Positions 45,022-57,659 are shown, counted from the first letter of the stretch. The stretch: DNA of 64,000 nt from Liopterus haemorrhoidalis (GCA_963971575.1 OZ020625.1:19126829-19190828); one strand, 5' to 3'. A program made the numbers and translations. Notes: generated by a model from the sequence alone, not told the origin.

Positions 45022-45196
45022 TGCGGGTTAATTGAGCTAGATGTTAGAATTATAAGTTTATTGATTGTCTTAACGTAAATTACACAAAAATAGCAAAAGT
45101 TTCAAACAAATTAATACTTCATTCTCGACGCGTCACTCTCGTCTTACTACGGGTTACTGGTCGCTCATAGGCGGCGGAACGGGGAACGATCCCACA
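45022..45196 (-). repeat. 5' LTR of Gypsy element
   Basis: Identical partner of 40308-40482. On the minus strand it is followed by gattttgggggctctcccgg, the primer-binding region. Its sequence gives an artificial C-terminus to the disrupted LINE RT. Confidence 0.95.
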
Positions 45197-46819
45197 TATA
45201 TTCAGAAGTGTTTCCTTTTGCGACCCCCATTTGTGATGTCTCAGAGTTTTTATTATATTAAGACGTTGTGTGCATTCTTTTTTCAGGTTATGAATATGAG
45301 ATGTCCAGGTTAACTTCGAATCTATTATTACCCCCAGGAATCTTATTTGGTTTACAAAGTCTATATTCTTGTCCTGAAGTTTTAATACTGGTTTCGCAAG
45401 ATTTTTCCGTTTTTTTGTAAAATACATGGCTTTAGTTTTTGTGGCAGAGAATTTGAATCCGGTTTTTAAGGCCCATCTCGGAATATTTTCTAATGTAGAC
45501 TGGATATTTTTAAGACATGTATTTATATTTCTATTTCTACTAAAAATTAGTAGATCGTCTGCAAAAATACAGGCATGTACTCTGTCTGGGAGGTGTTTTG
45601 TAATTTCGTTTACTGCTATTAGAAATAACGTTACACTTAATATCTCCCTTTGAGGGACTCCATTCTCTTGCGTTTTCTCTTCAGATAGGTGACCATTGAC
45701 TTTGACTCTGAATTTCCGTCTGCTCAAAAAGTTTTTTAAATATGACAACATGTTGCCATTTATTCCGTAGTCTCGTAAGGTTTTTATTATTTGGTATTTC
45801 CATGCCATGTCATATACAGTCATTATGTCTAGGAAAACTGCTACTAGTTCTTGCTTGTCTTGAAAAGCTTTGTATATGTCAGAGGTTAGATTTATTATGT
45901 GATCGTTTGTCGACCGACCGTTTCTGAAACCGTTCAGTTCGTTGCACAGTATATTATTAGATTCCAAGTGCCACATTAGTCTTTTGTTGGTAATTTTTTG
46001 TAGCAGTTTGCTTAGACTGTTTGACATAGCTACTGGACGATAGCTGCTTACCTCCGTTTTGTTCTTATTTTGTTTTAGAATGGGAACTGTTGTTACCTTT
46101 CTCCATTCTTCAGGGTACATGTTTTTTAACCAGATCATGTTATATATTGCTAGTAGCTGTTTTAGAGTCTCCGGCGGCAAATGTTTAATCATTTCGTTCG
46201 TGATTGAGTCTGGCCCTGGGGCCCGATTTTCCGGTAGTTCGTTTACTGCTATAAAAAGTTCCTCTTTCGTGATAGGCAGATTTAGGTTTGTCTGGCTATT
46301 TTCAGCTTCTATTTCCTCGTTTTCACAGTTATATTTGTACTCCATAAATGCCGGATCGTAGTTTTGATCGCTTGAGTTTTGTTTATAGTGGTCTGCAAGT
46401 GTTTCAGCGATTTCTTGTGATTGGGAGATAATGTTATTATTTGTAATTAATGTTGATATACTGCTTTTGGTTTTAGTTCCTCTTATTTTCCGTATTTTTT
46501 CCCAAATCTTTTGGGTGGGCGTGCTAGAGTTCATTGAAGAAACATATTCTTGCCAGGATTTTCCTTTGCTTTCGATTACTGTTCTTCTGGCAATGGCCCG
46601 AGATTTCTTGAAATATATTAGATTTTCCTCTGTGTTGTGCTTTTTCCATTTGTAAAAAGCTTTTTTGTTTTCTTTTATAGCTTTCGCACATTGATCGTTC
46701 CACCTTGGGACAGAATATTTTCGATTTTTAAAGGAATACTGTGGGATGGATGTTTTTGCGGCGGAGATGATGTGTTTTGAGAAGGTTTCTACTGTGATAT
46801 CTATATCTATTGGTTGCAT
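45197..46819 (-). pseudogene. I-like LINE (minus) reverse transcriptase
   Basis: RT motifs: VSSYRPVAMSNSLSKLLQK, VFLDIMTVYD, GVPQREILSV and CIFADDLLIF. Two blocks depart from consensus (T for A in the first catalytic box; REI in place of a small-residue GSV), which hints at decay, though both catalytic aspartates remain. The frame runs into the LTR at 45196, and 25 LTR-coded residues (CGIVPRS...) close it. The true continuation is at 40307. Confidence 0.9.
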
Positions 46820-46875
46820 AGATGGGAGGGTGCAGGGGGATGATAGAGTTTGGAATAGTTCCCAATTGGCCTGCT

Positions 46876-47502
46876 TTATATTCCACCTAGTCTCTTGTTG
46901 TTCGGTTTCTGTACTATCTGTGGTTTGGTACTGGAATGTGATTTTAATCGGAAAATGGTTTCCCCCATGGATAGAGTACTCGACCGGGCACAGAAATGAG
47001 TTGGTGTTCCATCGTTCAATAGTATTAGATTGTCATCTATCAAGCTTTCTATAATTTTGCCTCTTGTTTCAATATGATTCGAACCCCATAGATAATTGTG
47101 ACCGTTGAAGTCTCCTGTCAGTAAAAAAGGTCTAGGCAGTTGCTGTATTAGTTGTTGTAACTGTATTAAGCTAATGGGCTGGTTTGGTGGTAAATACACA
47201 TTGCAGATTGTTATTTTCTGAGGGATATATGTTACGATTGCAACGGCTTCTAAGTTAGTTTGTATAGGTACCTCTTCGGCATGTTTGTTATTGCTTACCA
47301 AGATGGCCACACCTCCACTTGCGTTTAGGTGGGTATTCCTATTCTTTTGGAAGGCAGTATATCCTCTGAGTTTTGCAGTTTGGTTTTCACTGCAGCGAGT
47401 TTCTTGAATGCAAATGTATTCCGCTTGTGTTTGGGCTATTAAATTTTGTATTTCGGCTAGATGGGAGTAAAAACCGTTAGCGTTCCACTGTATTAGAGTC
47501 AT
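46876..47502 (-). pseudogene. I-like LINE (minus) endonuclease
   Basis: ATG at 47502, overlapping the end of ORF1 by four bases. Motifs: LIQWNANGF (catalytic Asn), CIQETR (Glu), SGGVAILV, CNVYLPPN, LLTGDFNGHNYLWGS. A frameshift near 46980 loses the C-terminal SDH region, which is read in other frames toward 46820. Confidence 0.9.
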
Positions 47503-48429
47503 TTTTGGAGGTTTTGAGTTTTTATAATTTCCTTGTCGTGTTCCGTTTGAAGTTTTGTCGTTAGTCTTGTTATTCGGTTTCTTGACTGCGATTTTTGTAA
47601 ATGGAGGTAAATGTTTCGCAACATTGCAATTAATGTTTCAACGTTGTCTGCGTATTCTTTTGCTGTTTCTAAAATGTTGCTGGAGTCCTTGGCGTTCTCT
47701 AAAAAATCTTTTAATTTTTCATACGTTAGGCAGTATTTTTCTGACTTTTCTTCCATTTCTGATTTGAGACCGTTTTCTGTTTCTATGAGCTCAGGGATTG
47801 ATTCTGAGCTCTTTGGGCTAACAGATCGTGATCTTCCTGGTTTGAGTTTCATCTTTTTTAACGTTACTTTATTCTTTTCTGTGGGTTGTGTGCTAGCTAT
47901 TTTCTCATCAGGCATGTCTTGACTATTTTTATCCACAATTCCGCATTTTTCCTGACTTGTAAGATCTTCTGTACTACTGGACGGCTGTCGGCCCCTTTTT
48001 TGACAGTTTGTGCCTTCGGGTTGGGCATTTTCAATTATTAATGGCAAGGCATTTTCAATTACGTAATGCGGGACTACAGGAGATACGTTTGAGATGATGA
48101 TTCTCTGGGTGACCGATTTCATACGACGAATGTCTACTACATGATTTTTCACTTTGATGCTATCTTTGTTTTTTATGATTGTGTTAACATTTTCAATTGT
48201 GGAGAGGAAAGTTTAAATGCGAATATTTATTCTTGCCGCAAATATTACATTTTTTGGTCCAACTATTTTACCTATTTCGTATATTACCAATGAACAGGCC
48301 TTGTTCATATTTCGGAATCTCGAAGACTTGGTTATTTTTCTGTTTTAGAACTGCTGCGAATGATGAATTTGGCTGTGTATTGCTTGGTTGAGTGTTATCA
48401 ATGACGTTTGATGTGTTTGGGTCGTTCAT
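47499..48429 (-). pseudogene. I-like LINE (minus) ORF1
   Basis: ATG at 48429 opens MNDPNTSNVIDNTQ and stops at a TAG near 48268. The reading continues past it with CNICGKNKYSH and then a 217-codon frame (47499-48152) rich in K, E and S, with coiled-coil tendency (LIAMLRNIYLHLQ). ORF1 and ORF2 overlap by ATGA. Truncated by the stop codon; RNA-binding gag-like role inferred from position. Confidence 0.72.
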
Positions 48430-48844
48430 TTTTATTTATTTATTTATTTCTTCTAATTTATTAATATGAGTGGTTTTAGGCCACTGAAAAATATTTTTGT
48501 ATGTGGCGCGCTATCTAGTTCCCGCTTGCTTCACATGCTGATGTTGTTAATGACACCTTCTTAATCATGCAGTTACCTGCCGATTGAAGGTCTTGATAAT
48601 GTGATTTGATTGATAGATGTCGCTATATTGTATATTTTGACAAGTGGGCAATGGAGAATTAATATTTAAAGGTTATATTATCTATAATATTAACTACTTG
48701 GGTTTAAGCTCACAATGGAATATATGTAGATAGGAATAACTTACGTTAGCTCAGCTGGTGTAACGGATATATATATTTCAATATTTATCCCTTAATTTTG
48801 CCGAATTTCACTAGCTATTTCACCTACGTCACATCACTTGGAAC
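48430..48844. other. LINE 5' UTR and junction
   Basis: Holds the 5' UTR of the minus LINE, with a tatttatttattt run at its edge, and the junction with the plus LINE. No gene seen. A tRNA-like gttagctcagctggt at about 48744 lacks a B box. Confidence 0.5.
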
Positions 48845-49979
48845 TGTAAACTACTTAGGCACAGATTCAGGACCCTTTATTGTCAATATTGAATCGAACG
48901 ATTTAAATATTGACATGTTACACCCCCCAGTTTTAGGGAAAAAAATTCTAATTAATAACCCAAATTTTAAACACAATATAACTAATATTACTAAAGTTAG
49001 TAAAAAAAACACCTTGTAGTGAGACAGGGCGTTTTTAGGGATGTCGATATATCTATCAATGATAAGGAACTCGCAGAAGATATCGAAAGTAACATAGAAA
49101 TAATATCAGTACAAAGAATTAAAAGGAAAGATACCAATAACTTGTTAGTTCCAACTAAAAGCGCAATTCTTAGATTCAAAGGTCAAAATCTTCCACAATA
49201 TATCTTTTTAAATCGCGTTAGGATCGAGGTTTCGCCATACGTATATAAAGTGACACAATGTTATAATTGTTTACGATATGGACAATCTGCAACACGTTGT
49301 ACATACCCTTCCCAGTGTACATTTTGTACAGAAAGTCATAATTCAAGAGAATGTATTAAAAACGAACACCCAATTTGTATCAATTGTAAGGGAAATCACA
49401 CAGCTACCGATATAAAAAATTGTCCAGAATTTTCTATTCAAAAAAATATAAAAGAAATAATGGCCTCAAAAAACCTAATCTATAAAGAAGCTTCTAATAT
49501 TTATAATAATACACCTTACTCTAATGCCCTTAAATTCAGCAATAATGTAGAACAATCAACACATTTTCCTGAATTAGGTTCAAATAATAATAATAGAAAT
49601 ATTAGCCCCCCCCCCCAAACCTTCAACAAGTAATAAAAACAATTATCTATATACAAATACAACTCCTTATAACTCCAATAAATATGCAGGTCAAAATAAT
49701 TCAGCAGCCAAATCATACCACAAAAATTCGGCACCTCCGCCCTCAGAAATGTTTTATCAAGCCAATAAACACCCCAGCTCACATATCGTACAGAACCCAT
49801 ACCCCCCACAATATCACAATAATCTGAACATAAATACCGAACTTATTATTCAGTTAATAATCACAATATTAAAAAATATTATGGGTACAGATAGCTCCAT
49901 ACCAAACTCAGAATCTTTAAAAATTATGATTAATGATATATTATCAAATAATTCACGCTCACCCCCCAATATAAAGTAA
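48845..49979 (+). pseudogene. I-like LINE (plus) ORF1 / gag with CCHC knuckles
   Basis: Begins with NYLGTDSGPFIVNIESNDLN, shifts frame at about 49010, and runs 49019-49633: VRIEVSPYVYKVTQ, then three knuckles. The first has Gln where the zinc His should be (CYNCLRYGQSATRC); the next two, CTFCTESHNSREC and CINCKGNHTATD, are intact. A C-run at 49605-49613 shifts to another frame that continues 49749-49979. The 5' start is missing. Confidence 0.85.
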
Positions 49980-49980
49980 C

Positions 49981-51550
49981 ATGGAAGACACAAATATTCT
50001 TCAATGGAACTGTAGATCAATGTATGCTAACAAAAACTCTTTATATCGACTTTTACAAAAATATAAAATAGACATAGCTATATTATATGAAATATGGATT
50101 AAACCGGGCAACGCCCCTCCTATAATTAGTAATTATAATATAATAAACACTGACCGTTTTGACGGAAACGGAGGTTCAGCAATTCTTATCAGGAAACCAA
50201 TTCCATATACTGCTATAGATATTACTCACAACCTCCATGATATTTTACAAATATCATGTATTAAAACTAATATACTGAATAAAGAATGCCATATAATGTC
50301 AATATATGCTAAACCTAAACATAACATTTCAAGAAATTCCTGGGCTAATATTTATCAGTCAAACTTCATCCAGAACAATTTTTGCTGGCGATTTTAACTG
50401 TCACCACGCAGCTTGGGGGTGTGCACCCGGGTGACACTCTTATGGACCGACCTTGGACACTGTTTTAGTTTTTGACCGGTTCAGAGATGGCGAGAGAATG
50501 CAAAATAAATAGATATATTACGAACGTAGCCGACTTCGAACGACCAGTAGCTTCGTGTTGTGTTGTTTTTAAGTCGCTGAGTAACTGCCATTATTTTTAG
50601 TTTGGAGTTAATTAGTTTTGTTTATTTTGATATTGTGTTTTGTGTTTTCTTTTGTAAATTATGTTAATGTCCAGATAATAGTATATGAAAACTAAAATAA
50701 CTCTACTTTTGGACAGTCAGTATTTATTTTCGAATCACAACGTTTCGCTGTTAGATAAACAGCTGTATTTCTAACAGTGAAAAGTTTTGTTTCTAAAATA
50801 AATATTGACAGTCCAAAAGTAAGTTATTTTATTTCTCAGTAATTATAATGTAATTTTGTGTTCCAAAAATAAATAGCTTAGATCTTTTATTTAAATTTAT
50901 TTATTTAGATTCCTTATATATATTATTACAGGTTTTTAAATATATGTATTTTTTTATTTATTGTAAAACTTTTCTTAATATAAATAACAAAATGTTGCAA
51001 TACACAAAAAAATATATATTTCATACAATAATTATAAACCTAAAACTGATAGTGTAATTCAAATTTGGCGGTTCAGTTTTTTAGTATTTGGCTGGTTCGT
51101 AGGAGCGCTGTTAGACGTACTAAATTTTCTTGCTGGGACTGTCCGTTCTTCTTATATGTTCTGTGGGGGTGTGTTTCAACCGATAAAGAAGTCGAAAACT
51201 TAATAGAAGCAACTGATCTGCACAACCTCTGTATACTACACGATGGTTCACCAACATTATGTACCAACCCCTCCCAACAAAAATCTGCAATTGATATTTC
51301 CATATGTTCTCCAACCCTCTACTCTAAATTTAACTGGCGCACAATTCCTGATACTCATGGATCTAACCATTTCCCATTGATACTTGAAATAGGTAACAAA
51401 CCGGGTAAAATCACAGTTAATCCAAAAAACAAGTGGAGAGTACAGGATGCTGACTGGGTATCTTATAATCACACACCACACAACTTAGCTAAAAAATTCA
51501 ATTACACTGACGATCACATCACAATTATTATAAATTTATTAAAATTATAA
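49981..51550 (+). pseudogene. I-like LINE (plus) endonuclease, split
   Basis: ATG at 49981, one base after the ORF1 TAA. Motifs: ILQWNCRSM, ILYEIW (catalytic Glu), GGSAILIRK, and near 50390 FAGDFNCHHAAWGC in a shifted frame. Here a 740-bp insertion interrupts the gene; it resumes at 51174 (STDKEVENLIEATD) and shows IDISICSPTL and DTHGSNHFPL with the catalytic His. Confidence 0.88.
50424..51163. mobile_element. 740-bp foldback insertion in LINE endonuclease
   Basis: Flanked by an exact 10-bp repeat tgggggtgtg (50414-50423 and 51164-51173). Removing it restores the reading across the site. Its centre is an inverted repeat: 50693-50730 pairs with 50795-50831 (shared acttttggac.gtca.tattt). A part near 50485-50545 resembles 8523-8570. 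The outer ends are not clear inverted repeats; class unknown. Confidence 0.8.
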
Positions 51551-54059
51551 ATGAAGCATCTAGTAAATCAATTCCTAAAAATCAAATAAAAACAATCAAT
51601 CCACATCGCATTAAATGTTGGTGGGAGGAGGAATGCGAAAAAGCTGAGCAGGAATGTAAAAACGCATATAAAAAATATAACATACAAAAAAAATTAGATA
51701 ATTATATCACATGCCAAAGAATGGCCGCCAAAGCCAAAAGAATTTATAAATTGAAAAGAAAAATGATTGGGAAATTTTTTTAAACACCTTAAATAAAGAT
51801 ACCCCCTCTAAATCTATCTGGCAAAAAATTAAAAAGATTGACCACGGTATCAACCCTTCTCCTACAAATACTACCTCTGCATCTTTCAATGTATTAGAAG
51901 AATTCTTACAAAAACTGGCTCCCCCAATAGTAGAAAATAATGATTATACTGGAAATATAACAAATGCAAATTTAACATCGGTATTAAACAAGCCATTCAC
52001 ATTCCCCGAACTTTTAAACGCAATAAAATCATCATCGAATACTTCTCCTGGACATGACGAAATACGCTATCCTATGATTCATCACCTTCCGAAAAATATG
52101 AAAAAAACATTATTAAATATATACAACAAAATTTATGATACTGGCATAATTATTCCTGACTGGAATAAATACAACATAATCCCGTCGCTCAAACCTAACA
52201 AAGACCCGCACAAAGTAGATTCTTACAGACCTATTGCACTATCATCATGTTTACTTAAAACATATGAACGTCTGATTAAAACTAGATTAGAATGGTGGCT
52301 AGAATCTAAAAACATTATCCCAAATTGCATGTTTGGATTTCGGAAAAATTACAGTTGTTTAGATAGTTTAGCTACTCTGTGCACAGCCATTCAGAACTCT
52401 AACACTGCCAATAATTATTTAACAACTGTTTTTTTGGACATCAAAGGGGCTTATGATAACGTTTGCACAGATATACTAATTAATAAAATGTATAAATTAA
52501 AAATACCATTTAATATAATTAAGTCAATAAAAAACATAATTAAGTCGCGCATTCTTTACATAAAACACGCACAAAATATGATAGGGCCTAGAACATCCAA
52601 ATTAGGTTTACCACAAGGGGGTGTGTTGAGCCCCATTTTATTTCTTATTTACACTTTTGAACTGGTGCAAGTACTCATTCCTGAAACACGCTTTTTAAGT
52701 TATGCAGACGATATGTGCTTATACTGCACCTCAAGAAAATTTTCAGTTACACAACGTTCTCTGAATATAGGTATGCGTATAATAATTGATTGGCTCAGAA
52801 ATCACGGCCTAGTACTATGTGCGAATAAAACAAAAATAGTATGTTTCACGAGACACCGACAAAATTCTCTCCCTAAGTCACTAAATTTGGGAGGAATACA
52901 AATTAACCTGTTACCAGAAATTAAATATCTAGGGATGCATTTAGACGCAAAATTAAATTTTAAGTCCCACATTCGTAATCTCGTTAAAAAATGTGAATCA
53001 GCTGTTAATATGCTTAGAATAATTTCTAAGAAAAAATGGGGTGCTGATGTACCAACAGCCATTACGTTTTATAGATGTAGAATTAGATCAATTATTGACT
53101 ACGGTTGTACAATGTATGGTTGTGCAACTAATAGTTTATTAGAATTACTTGATAAAATACAATATAAAAGCCTCAGATTATGTATAGGAGCTATGCAATC
53201 AACACCTAAACACAGCCTACTCGCTGAATGCTACGAACCCCCTCTTAATATAAGAAGAAAAACGTTATCAAACAAATTCTGGCTGCATATGTACACCAAT
53301 AAATTACATATCCTCACCGATAATATTATACATCTTTCAACTAAATGTCTCATCTCCCCTTACTGGCAACGCAGAATACTACCCCCTCTAGTGGACAGTT
53401 TCTTGAGTTACAAGGATTCAAAAATTACTGTGGAAAGAAATTTTAATCTAACATGCTTCTTATATCCACTAGAATTCTCTCTTCCTATTAATATAGTTGA
53501 TTCAGAAATAGAATTAAAAAACAATAATATCCTACAAAATTACATAAATTCAAAACTCGGGAAAACATACGAAATATATACAGATGGATCAAAACAAAAT
53601 GAAGGTACTGGATTTGCCATATATGATCCCCAAACAGAAAAAGATTTTATGTACAAAACAAATAATACTGTTAACATATTCCATATAGAACTTTTAGCAA
53701 TATATCGCGCTACTGAGTATTTATTAAACTTACACATTCCAGATTATAATTCAGCCACTATTCTAACAGACAGTCTGAGCTCTATTCAAAAATTAAAAAA
53801 CCCAGGATTCACTAACAGCCCAAATGTAATATACAAGATAATAGAAAACATAAATATAGCCAAACATAATAAAAACATTGAAGTAAGAATTATATGGATC
53901 AAAGGTCACGCGGATATTAAGGGCAACATAATAGTCGATTCTAAAGCTAAATTAGCAATAGAACTGGGTGCAATTAACAAGTGTTGCATTTCTCAAACGA
54001 ATATATTGCGGAAACCAAACTTAGTTATCATAAAGAATGGCAAAATCAATTTAATATAA
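51551..54059 (+). pseudogene. I-like LINE (plus) RT and RNase H
   Basis: RT reads through with a few frameshifts before 52074, then a 661-codon open frame: SYRPIALSSCLLK, VFLDIKGAYD, LPQGGVLSPILF and LSYADDMCLY. RNase H follows: IYTDGSKQ, HIELLAIYRATEY, ILTDSLSS, WIKGHADIKGN, with all four acids. It is the better preserved of the I-like copies. Confidence 0.93.
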
Positions 54060-54721
54060 CATCTGAGGAAAAAGGTATATTTTATTTTAACATACAGAAC
54101 ACTATTAAAAAACCATGGTTCAGTAAAACTCCTATTCCAAAAAAATATGTAACAGCGATATCAAGGATGAGATTTAATCATACAATGTGTCCTGCTCATC
54201 TTTATAGATTTAACTTAATAGAATCCAACATATGTCCCTGCTCACAAGGTTATGTAGCCGACTTGAATCACTTATTTCTATCATGCAATTTGTATCAAAT
54301 CCAACAACAACAATTGTATAAAACATTAACTGAAAACAAAATAACTTTACCAACTAATATTCAACTAATACTTAAAACAAAGAACGAAAAAACTTATTAC
54401 GCTTTATATGTATACATGAAAAATACAGCTATATACGTGTAACTCAAATTATATTATATTATATATTAATGGCAACGCATTATCCTTTATTAATTTTAAT
54501 TAACATATTAATTTTCCCCGAATATAATGGCAACGCTCTAATCCTTTTATTTACTTTTATTATTATTATTTTTTTTTATATTATTTTATTTCTTTCAATT
54601 TAATGGCAACGTAATTAATACAGAAATATAGATAAAATATTATTTTACAGTAACTCGAAATAGCTCCAGACCAATCGCCTAGTAGCGAAGGTCCGACTTA
54701 ACAAAAAAAAAAAAAAAAAAA
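53981..54721 (+). pseudogene. I-like LINE (plus) C-terminus, 3' UTR, poly(A)
   Basis: A shifted 153-codon frame (53981-54442) carries the C-terminal CPCSQGYVADLNHLFLSC zinc-binding motif. The 3' UTR has three near-copies of taatggcaacg(c/t) (54468, 54527, 54602) and ends in about 19 A at 54703-54721. Confidence 0.9.
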
Positions 54722-55118
54722 TGCAAATTTAAGGTGTTTTAAAGAAATACAAATCTTAAATAAAATTTGATACTATTTAAATGTAATACTTCTAAAATTG
54801 CAAAAATTGAATTCCAATCCCGCATTCTAGAATAATTTAGAATATGCCATATATAATCAAACTAACTAATAATTTTGACAAGGAATGAAAATGAACAATA
54901 AATAATAACAATTTAGGATAAATAATATAAGGATTAATAAATTTATAACATAATTCTATTAAATCTCTACTAAAGCTGTGATCTGTGATCAGCAGCGAGG
55001 TGGTAGATCAAGATGAAGTTTCTTCTTATTCGTAGGCTCCTCCCTCAGCTCGGGTGCTCCTGATCTCCGCCCAACACCGATTTCTATCGACTACTTCACG
55101 GTCTGTATCTTTATATTA
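54722..55118. other. AT-rich DNA, no gene seen
   Basis: Nothing recognised apart from a GC-richer stretch at 55000-55110 without an open frame of note. Confidence 0.5.
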
Positions 55119-55120
55119 TA

Positions 55121-55640
55121 GTCGGATTGCTGATAAGTGACTGTTCGTTGCTACAAGTATCGATATTCAATACTATATGCTTTCTCTGTCTATATCATTA
55201 TAATTATTTGCATACCCATAGTAACGTATATTGACCCAAGTTGACAACTAACCTTCAAAATTATTTGAATGAAAAACAAAGCATTAGAAAGAAACAGCAT
55301 TATTCGTAGATATCTTTACTAATTAGCGCGAAAATAAATTTACAGCAGTAGTCAAACAAACAAAATTATTAATTTTAAGGTTATAATTATAAATAAGGAA
55401 AAATTTATACTCATACGTAAATTTTGGATTATAATTTGTTGTTTATTCCAGCAGATTTAAAATTAAAGTTTGTGAATTTAATAATTGGCCGCAAGCCATA
55501 TTTTAATTAATATTTATTACCAGACACTGACAGTTAAGACAAATAACATTTTTAAAATCGCTGAAAAATGGTAACTAGATTATTATATGAATGCACTACT
55601 TGATACATACATGTAACAGTCACCTATCAGCAATCCGACT
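55121..55640. mobile_element. MITE, 520 bp, TA-flanked
   Basis: Ends gtcggattgctgataagtga and its inverse (one mismatch in ~28 bp) are bounded by TA at 55119-55120 and 55641-55642. Tc1/mariner-like by TA flanks. No transposase. Confidence 0.85.
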
Positions 55641-55647
55641 ATATTAG

Positions 55648-57124
55648 CTTACTAAAAAGTTACTTGACTGACCGTATACAGTATACCTATGTGAACAACG
55701 TTCTAAGCGATCCTGGTAACACCTCTGTGGGAGTTCTTCAAGGAACAGTTTTATGCCCACTTCTCTTTTTATTGTATATCAATGACCTTTTGTCACTTCA
55801 ATTGTCAGGTCGCTTGGTTGCTTTTGCCGATGATACTGTATACTATGTGTCAGGGAACTCATTGGATGAGGTTTTTAATAATATATCCGAATATTTAAAT
55901 AAAATTAAACTTTGGCTAGACACTAATTTATTAACTCTTAATCTATATAAAACGTATATAGTCCCATTTGTTTCTCATTCTAGCAAACTCCCCAGTAATC
56001 TAGTCATACATGATGCTAGTTGCCAACAAAAGAAATTACCCTGTTTATGCAACAATATTACAGAGATTAAATTATCTATAAAATAACTGGGAATTTATCT
56101 AGATAGTTTACTTAGCTGGAAATCTCATATTAACTATATTACAGATAAGATAAGAAAATTGTCCTATGTTTTTAGAAATTTGAAATTTTGCCTAAATTTT
56201 GCTGTCCTAAAAATGATATATTTTGGGTTTGCGCAGTCAATTCTGAATTATGGCATTATCTTTTGGGGCGGGGCAGTTAAGACTACAATAAATAAAATTA
56301 AGGTTGCCCAAAAGATGATATATAAATTAATGTTGAATAAACCCAAAAGATACTCATCTAAACTTTTATTTGACAATGCCGTTATCCTGTGTATTAATCA
56401 TCTCTATATTTTAAATATCACCCGGTTTTTTCACAACCATAAACATAAGTTCTATAACATAATTAATTCTCATTTACACAGTCATTCCTATAATACTAGA
56501 GGTAAATCAAAAGGTTTTTCTAAATCATCTCGCACAAAAAAGAATGTTAGTAACGGATATTTCATGAATAAGTTGCCTAAATTGTACAACTATTTACCCA
56601 GTGAGATTAAACCAAATTTTCTCTCTCTTTCATGTGTATCTTTCAAACGTAAAATGAAAAATTGATTATTCAATACCTCAACTGAACTGCTCAATAAAAT
56701 TCTTCTTAACCCATAAATTTCTAAATTTTTTAGTTATCTGTTGTTGCTTATTGCTAACTTTATTTATTAATTTATTATTTATGTATGTATGTATATATAT
56801 ATGTAAGTGCTATGTATATGTATATATATATATTTTTTCTACTATGATGTCAGTAACAGATCATCTTTTTTCTCATATTTGATTGTGTTTTAATTAATTG
56901 AATAGTATTTAATGTTTTGTCACCACAAGATATTGCATATCTTTTGTGACTTATTATTTTTTTTTTTTGTAAATTAGTACAAAAATTCAGTTTATTTTGT
57001 GTGATGGAAGTATGTACCATTGATATTTTTTATATTTTCTGTAAATTTTCTTTTACTTAATAATATTGTACTAACCATGTGTGAATTAATTAATAAATTT
57101 ATTATTATTATTATTATTATATTA
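55648..57124 (+). pseudogene. 5'-truncated LINE RT, CR1/Jockey group
   Basis: RT from LLKSYLTDR onward: VGVLQGTVLCPLLF, VAFADDTVYY, then an in-frame TAA at 56084-56086; the same frame continues at 56087 with LGIYLDSLLSWKSH. A thumb and HSYNTRG follow to the stop at 56665. The 3' UTR ends in a short (ATT)n run (57101-57122). The block 56815-56830 is a (TA)n tract. Confidence 0.88.
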
Positions 57125-57543
57125 ATATAGACCAAAAGGTCTAAAAGAGAGCCTAAAAGTGAATTTAGCGTTTAACAAACAGGTCATTGCACTGTGGACA
57201 TCAATTACAATAAAGAAAGAAGAATATACAAGTAAAATTTACCTAAGATGTAATGCGGCTCTGAAAGTTTTAAATTCTGTGTAATTCATTCGATCCGAAT
57301 TTATCGTACAGACACCCAGTCCTTTATCACCAACAAAATTCTTTAAAAATCCTTTTTAAAAAGTCGACAAATACACTAATTATTTCTCAATCCTTTTCTT
57401 TATATTTATTGATCTAGAATAAATTGCTTGTGTCATTAACAAAATTTCCAGAATGAAACAAATGTTTATCTGCTCTTCTTTATTTGTATATTTTGCCTTT
57501 CCCGAGACTGAGTCGCAAGTAACCAAGTCGTAGCCAACGCGTT
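57125..57543. other. Presumed intron or 3' flank of the phosphatase gene
   Basis: No exon with convincing splice sites recognised. A small hairpin (gaccaaaaggtc) lies at about 57130. Confidence 0.4.
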
Positions 57544-57659
57544 TTATTTAACAATTAGACCAACAGAATAACAGTTCTGACTAACTGGTTGCCTAATCTT
57601 TACAAAAAAATAAATATTCAAATTTTTTTTCATAACAGGATGACTACGTTTAACCTTAC

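Larger units (their letters stand above)
40308..45196 (-). mobile_element. Complete Gypsy LTR retrotransposon, identical LTRs
   Basis: LTRs of 175 bp at 40308-40482 and 45022-45196 are identical. On the minus strand they run TGTGGGATCG...ACCCGCA with AATAAA about 45 bp from the end. TATA flanks both sides, a likely target duplication. One uninterrupted gag-pol frame fills the element. It splits an I-like LINE, whose reading resumes exactly on the other side. Identical LTRs and an intact frame indicate a very recent and possibly still mobile copy. No envelope-like gene is present. Confidence 0.95.

Noticed and set aside
45119..46819. A single 566-residue LINE protein
   Set aside because: The last 25 residues are LTR sequence; the true C-terminal part is at 40307 and below.
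48740..48765. tRNA gene start
   Set aside because: An A-box-like gttagctcagctggt is present, but no B box or cloverleaf follows.
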